Below, piece after piece: positions 58,767 through 64,000 of a stretch of DNA of 64,000 nucleotides. The position numbers and the translations under genes are program-made. The DNA comes from Pseudomonas sp. MF4836 (GTDB lineage: Bacteria > Pseudomonadota > Gammaproteobacteria > Pseudomonadales > Pseudomonadaceae), in assembly GCF_002018875.1 (NCBI RefSeq), contig NZ_MVOL01000009.1, forward strand, positions 62,001 to 126,000, read 5' to 3'. How positions within the stretch are numbered: position 1 is the stretch's first letter; the number at the start of each line of letters is the position of its first letter. Below the pieces are notes generated by a model. It ran no database searches. It was given only the letters and a program-made list of their open reading frames with translations, and was not told where the DNA came from.

Positions 58767-60716
58767 ATGGACCTGCTCAAGTCAGCGCCGTTGCGTTTTC
58801 TGCTGCTTCTGACCAGCTCCTGGCTGGTGATTTTCCTCCTGACCCGCAGCGTGTTGCTGATCACCCACCTGGACGAGGCCGGAAGCCACTTCCTACCGCT
58901 GTTCGGGATCGGCGTGCTCTATGACCTGGGTTTTCTGGCCTACGCCGCGTTGCCCCTGGGCCTGTATCTGTTGCTGTGCCCGCCGGGCCTGTGGCGCCGC
59001 AAAGGCCATCGCTGGTTTCTCCAGGGCCTGCTGTGCGTCAGCCTGTTCGCTATGCTGTTCACCGCCGTCGCGGAGTGGTTGTTCTGGGATGAGTTCGGGG
59101 TGCGCTTCAACTTTATTGCCGTGGATTACCTGGTGTACTCCGACGAGGTGCTGAACAACCTCCTGGAGTCGTACCCGATCGGCACCTTGCTGAGCATTCT
59201 CGCGGTCCTGGCGATTGCACTGAGCCTGGCCCTGCGCAAACTGTTCAACGCGGCACTCGATGCACCGTTACCAGCACTGCGTGGACGCCTGGTCGGTGCA
59301 CTGGGCCTGGCGCTGCTTGCCGGGGCCAGCCTGCAACTGCTCAGCCAGGACAGCCCCCGCGCCCAGGGTGGCAATGCCTATCAGAATGAACTGGCGAGCA
59401 ACGGGCCCTATCAATTCTTTGCGGCATTTCGCAATAACGAACTCGACTATCCGCAGTTCTATCGCAGCCTGCCGGCGCCAATCGTGGCCCGCCAATTGCG
59501 CGACGAACTCAGCGAACCCAATGCGCGCTTTATCGGCAATGACCCACTGGATATCCGCCGGGTCATCGATAACCCAGGCACGCTGCGCAAAGCCAATATC
59601 ATCCTGGTGACCATTGAAAGCTTCAGCGCCAAGTACATGGGCAGCAACGGCGACGAGCGCAACCTGACACCGAACCTCGACGCCCTGCGCAAACAGAGCC
59701 TGTACTTCAACAACTTCTACGCCACCGGAACCCGCACCGACCGGGGCCTGGAAGCCATCACCCTGGCCATCCCCCCCACCCCGGGGCGCTCGATCGTCAA
59801 GCGCGTCGGCCGTGAAAGCGGCTTCGCCAGCCTGGGCCAGCAACTCAGCGCCATCGGCTACGACAGCGTGTTCGTCTACGGTGGCCGTGGTTACTTCGAC
59901 AATATGAACGCGTTCTTCGGCGGCAATGGCTATCGCGTGGTCGATCAGAGCAGCGTCGAAGAGTCACAAATCCACTTCAAAAATGCCTGGGGCATGGCCG
60001 ACGAAGACCTCTACCAGCAAACGCTCAAGCTGGCGGACGCCGACTATGAGAAGCAACAACCGTTTCTATTGCAGTTGATGACCACGTCCAACCACCGCCC
60101 CTACACCTACCCCGATGATCGGATCGATATCAAATCCGGCAAGGGCCGTGACGGCGCGGTGAAATACACGGACTACGCCATCGGCCAGTTCCTCGAGGCC
60201 GCGCGGCAAAAGCCCTGGTTCGACAACACCATTTTCGTGTTTGTCGCCGACCACACAGCGGGCAGCGCCGGCAAGGAAGACTTGCCGATCACCAACTACC
60301 AGATCCCGCTGTTCATCTATGGGCCCAAACTGATCGAAGCCCGGGAAACCGCGCAGCTGGCCAGCCAGATCGACCTGGCCCCAACCCTGCTCGGCCTGCT
60401 CAACCTGGACTATCAATCGACCTTCTTCGGCCGCAACTTGCTGCAGGACAACCCGCTGCCGCCTCGCGTGGTGGTCGGTAATTATCAGCACCTGGGGCTG
60501 TTCGATGGCCAGGATCTGGCTATCCTCAGCCCACGCCAGGGACTGCGCCGGCATGACCAGGCGTTGGGCGACAGCCGTGAATCCCAGGCCGAGGCCAGCG
60601 ACCCGCTGGTTACCCGAGCCATCACCTACTACCAAGCCGCCAGCTATGGCTTCAAGCAACAGCTGCTGGGCTGGAAACCCGCGCCAAAAGCCTCGGTCGA
60701 GATCAGCGTGCGTTAA
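58767..60716 (+). CDS. LTA synthase / phosphoglycerol transferase-family sulfatase
   Basis: A 649-residue inner-membrane enzyme with five N-terminal helices (for example FLLLLTSSWLVIFLLTR, FGIGVLYDLGFLAYAALPLGLYLL, VGALGLALLAGASLQLL) and a C-terminal sulfatase/alkaline phosphatase-superfamily domain facing the periplasm (about 265-600). The catalytic region shows ANIILVTIESFSAKYMG with a Thr nucleophile zone (FYATGTRTDRGLEAITLA) and the metal motif FVFVADHTAG. In Gram-negatives this family adds phosphoglycerol to glucans or modifies envelope polymers. The best ribosome site (AAGGA) fits the ATG at 58767, 3 codons after an alternative ATG. A ColR-like box upstream suggests ColRS control. Confidence 0.87.
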   Translation: MDLLKSAPLRFLLLLTSSWLVIFLLTRSVLLITHLDEAGSHFLPLFGIGVLYDLGFLAYAALPLGLYLLLCPPGLWRRKGHRWFLQGLLCVSLFAMLFTAVAEWLFWDEFGVRFNFIAVDYLVYSDEVLNNLLESYPIGTLLSILAVLAIALSLALRKLFNAALDAPLPALRGRLVGALGLALLAGASLQLLSQDSPRAQGGNAYQNELASNGPYQFFAAFRNNELDYPQFYRSLPAPIVARQLRDELSEPNARFIGNDPLDIRRVIDNPGTLRKANIILVTIESFSAKYMGSNGDERNLTPNLDALRKQSLYFNNFYATGTRTDRGLEAITLAIPPTPGRSIVKRVGRESGFASLGQQLSAIGYDSVFVYGGRGYFDNMNAFFGGNGYRVVDQSSVEESQIHFKNAWGMADEDLYQQTLKLADADYEKQQPFLLQLMTTSNHRPYTYPDDRIDIKSGKGRDGAVKYTDYAIGQFLEAARQKPWFDNTIFVFVADHTAGSAGKEDLPITNYQIPLFIYGPKLIEARETAQLASQIDLAPTLLGLLNLDYQSTFFGRNLLQDNPLPPRVVVGNYQHLGLFDGQDLAILSPRQGLRRHDQALGDSRESQAEASDPLVTRAITYYQAASYGFKQQLLGWKPAPKASVEISVR

Positions 60717-60719
60717 GCG

Positions 60720-60751
60720 AAAGGCCCCGGAGCCATCGCCCCGGGGCCTTT
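60720..60751 (+). terminator. Terminator of the LTA-synthase-like gene
   Basis: AAAGGCCCCGG ... CCCGGGGCCTTT stem directly after the stop, followed by a short T-run. Confidence 0.85.
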
Positions 60752-60930
60752 CAAGCATTGTGGATGCTGGCTTTCCTGCCCTCTCCTCCTGCCTCTCTCG
60801 CCTGCGCCCCATTTCACTACCTGGAAGTATCCTGCCACTTCACGCAGCACCGGCCCCTGCGCAGTGGCGCCATTGATTCAGGGAGCATTCGCAAAGCGTT
60901 ACAAGCCTGGCCTGCCAACAAGCAGGCATA

Positions 60931-60966
60931 AAAAAGCCCCGCCTGCTAAACGCAGGCGGGGCTTTT
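60931..60966 (-). terminator. groEL terminator
   Basis: AAAAAGCCCCGCCTGC-taaa-(C)GCAGGCGGGGCTTTT, long stem with T-run on the minus strand, 23 bases past the groEL stop. Confidence 0.9.
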
Positions 60967-60988
60967 CAGTACAGCGGGTAAGGCTGGC

Positions 60989-62632
<1,644 letters not shown>

Positions 62633-62681
62633 GATCGATATTCCTTAAATACTTTGTAGTAACGGGAAAATGAGCGGGGAA

Positions 62682-62975
62682 TCAGCCTTCGATAACAGCG
62701 AGAATCTCGTTCTCAGCCATTACCAGCAGGTCTTCGCCGTCTACTTTCACAGTGTTGCTGCCGGAGTAAGGGCCGAACACAACCTTGTCACCCACTTTCA
62801 CGGCCAGCGCACGTACTTCACCGTTGTCCAGCAAGCGGCCGGTACCGACAGCAAGGATTTCACCGCTGTTGGCTTTTTCGGCAGCCGAACCTGGCAGAAC
62901 GATCCCGCCAGCGGTTTTCTTTTCTTCTTCGCTGCGACGGATGACGACGCGGTCATGCAGAGGACGAAGCTTCAT
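62682..62975 (-). CDS. groES: Co-chaperonin GroES (Hsp10)
   Basis: A 97-residue heptameric lid for GroEL. MKLRPLHDRVVIRRSEEE, the mobile loop EKKTAGGIVLPGSA and the closing PYSGSNTVKVDGEDLLVM are standard. AGGAGAG precedes the start. A sigma-32-like promoter is visible about 145-170 bases upstream (63118-63145), which fits heat-shock control. Confidence 0.98.
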   Translation of the reverse strand: MKLRPLHDRVVIRRSEEEKKTAGGIVLPGSAAEKANSGEILAVGTGRLLDNGEVRALAVKVGDKVVFGPYSGSNTVKVDGEDLLVMAENEILAVIEG

Positions 62976-63117
62976 TGTCGATCTCTCCTAATTGTGGTTT
63001 TAAGCGGCCGGTGTGGATGCCGGCGGGTTAGCAAATCCGGCGTTGCCGGTTGCGACTCGACAAGCGAGCCGCGGAAGTCTGTCTGGCGTAACCACCAGAA
63101 ACCTTGCGGTGACCGTT

Positions 63118-63145
63118 ACATAAGGGCGCATAAGCTTATTACAAG
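63118..63145 (-). promoter_or_regulatory. Sigma-32-like promoter of groES-groEL
   Basis: On the minus strand CTTGTAA (-35 box) is followed after 12 bases by CCCTTATGT (-10 box). This is close to the heat-shock consensus CTTGAAA/CCCCATNT. The 5' leader that follows contains two GC-rich hairpins (GCCGG-type). Confidence 0.55.
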
Positions 63146-63189
63146 GGCGGCCCAGTGAAATTTTTTTACTTTCCTGGCGCCGAAAACCA

Positions 63190-63214
63190 ACACGGCACCT
63201 TCAAGGTGCCGTGT
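63190..63214 (-). terminator. fxsA terminator-like hairpin
   Basis: ACACGGCACCT-tca-AGGTGCCGTGT, perfect 11-base stem just past the fxsA stop. On the minus strand it is followed by TGGTTTTC. Confidence 0.65.
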
Positions 63215-63229
63215 CGATGTGCGGTTGAA

Positions 63230-63706
63230 TCACGAATCGCGGTGCTCGAACTCGCCTTCGATCACATTCGGCTCACGCCCGACCGGACGCTGTGGCGCCG
63301 GACCGCCGCGAGCGGCGTGCATATCGTCGGCAAAGGCTCGCTGACGAATCGCCTGCTCCTCGGCCCGCTGGCGCATTTTATTGGCCAGCAAGCGACGAGT
63401 CAGGGGCAGCAGCATGATCAGGCCAAGCACGTCGCTGACGAAGCCCGGCAGGATCAGCAGGCCGCCGGCCAGGGCCATCATCAGGCCCTCGAGCATGGTC
63501 TGCGCGGGCAACTCGCCACGGTTCAGGCTTTCACGGGCCTTCAACGCCGTGGCCAGGCCTGCGACACGCAGCACCAGCACCCCCAACATCGAGCCGAGGA
63601 TAATCAGCAGCAACGCCGGGAAAAACCCGATGGCAGCACTGACTTTGACGAATACAAACAGCTCTAGCACCGGGAACAGCAGAAAGAGCAACAGAAAAGG
63701 GCGCAT
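63230..63706 (-). CDS. fxsA: FxsA-family membrane protein
   Basis: A 158-residue inner-membrane protein, MRPFLLLFLLFPVLELFVFVKV, with helices at about 2-22, 25-48 and 75-105 (LILPGFVSDVLGLIMLLPLTRRLL) and a charged cytosolic tail. FxsA in E. coli relieves F-plasmid exclusion of phage T7; its normal role is unclear. GAGGAAA precedes ATG 63706. It lies next to groES-groEL as in P. aeruginosa. Confidence 0.9.
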   Translation of the reverse strand: MRPFLLLFLLFPVLELFVFVKVSAAIGFFPALLLIILGSMLGVLVLRVAGLATALKARESLNRGELPAQTMLEGLMMALAGGLLILPGFVSDVLGLIMLLPLTRRLLANKMRQRAEEQAIRQRAFADDMHAARGGPAPQRPVGREPNVIEGEFEHRDS

Positions 63707-63772
63707 CAAGTGGTTTCCTCTACGGAAGAATGCCTTCCAATAGACCCTAGATGACGTCGCCAATTCGTGAAT

Positions 63773-64000
63773 TCAAGCGTCGGCGGTCGTATTTTTCGGC
63801 CATTGTTCAGCGTGGGCCAGGAAAACCAGGGCCTCGCGCACTTGTGTCGGCGTATTACACAGGCTTGGAAAGGGTAACCAGTACAGCGCCTGGCCGATAC
63901 GCAGGTGCATGCCCTCGGTGTCGACCCCGACCATGTGCGCGGGCGCGGTCCTGGGCAACCCGGCCAGGTCGACATAGTGGGCGATGGCTTTGCCATGGTC
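63773..64000 (-). CDS. HugZ-like / pyridoxamine oxidase-fold protein, C-terminal fragment
   Basis: Open frame of 75 codons entering from the right edge. Residues DHGKAIAHYVDLAGLP, then VGVDTEGMHLRIGQALYWLPFP, are the HugZ-family C-terminal pattern (split-barrel haem-binding or PNPOx-like proteins). The N-terminus lies beyond the window. The P. aeruginosa neighbour of fxsA is a protein of this type, as I recall. Only the last third is seen, so haem ligands cannot be checked. Confidence 0.75.
   Translation of the reverse strand, partial: DHGKAIAHYVDLAGLPRTAPAHMVGVDTEGMHLRIGQALYWLPFPSLCNTPTQVREALVFLAHAEQWPKNTTADA

Overview
The window is a chromosomal segment of a fluorescent Pseudomonas, most likely P. 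fluorescens group. It has high GC content and no phage, plasmid, IS element, rRNA or tRNA that I can see. As I recall it, the gene order at both ends follows the P. aeruginosa PAO1 backbone: purU-mvaT-sbcB-MoxR operon-PilZ-pykA-ferredoxin reductase-sadC-fumarase on the left (0.2-16.9 kb), and epimerase-argP-ACT-argO-sodB-bifA-icmP operon-mexVW-inaA-methyltransferase-colSR-groEL/ES-fxsA-hugZ on the right (38.9-64 kb). The middle block (about 17-37 kb) is not part of that order and looks like species- or group-specific accessory content.

Left arm: formyltetrahydrofolate deformylase and the silencer MvaT are divergent, with exonuclease I facing MvaT. A tightly overlapping six-gene operon (RDD, SpoIIM-like, DUF4129, DUF4350, MoxR ATPase, DUF58/vWA; 3.5-10.3 kb) looks like an envelope-associated MoxR assembly machine. 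Next come a PilZ protein, a small lipoprotein, pyruvate kinase, an Fe-S ferredoxin reductase, the diguanylate cyclase SadC and class I fumarase.

Middle block: a DctB/MifS-DctD/MifR two-component pair lies upstream of an alpha-ketoglutarate permease. That permease gene carries a near-canonical sigma-54 promoter and a pair of candidate activator sites. Next is a divergent pair: a four-repeat membrane protein (COG4705 type) and a small secreted protein made almost wholly of eight 13-residue repeats. This repeat protein is the least explained and most interesting item in the window. The block continues with a flavin reductase-like protein, an ABM monooxygenase, an AraC regulator, a probable arginine-transaminase-pathway module (aruI plus aldehyde dehydrogenase, divergent LysR), a periplasmic MBL-fold protein with a changed metal motif, pobR/pobA for 4-hydroxybenzoate, and a drug-type MFS exporter.

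Right arm: a stand-alone double-Cache periplasmic protein, a coiled-coil membrane protein, an epimerase, argP/ACT/argO, sodB and the c-di-GMP phosphodiesterase bifA. A probable iron-regulated periplasmic operon follows: imelysin IcmP (Fur-like palindrome upstream), di-haem oxidoreductase, imelysin-like lipoprotein and DUF1513. Then come the mexVW efflux pump and the ColRS system. ColRS is flanked by two matching ColR-like boxes. One faces the methyltransferase-inaA-small protein operon and one faces an LTA-synthase/phosphoglycerol-transferase-like gene, which suggests a shared envelope-modification regulon. groES-groEL, fxsA and the end of a hugZ-like gene close the window.

Coding is dense, nearly every transcription unit ends in a recognisable hairpin plus T-run, and no clear frameshifts were seen. 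Start sites were chosen from ribosome binding sites, translational overlaps and family N-termini.
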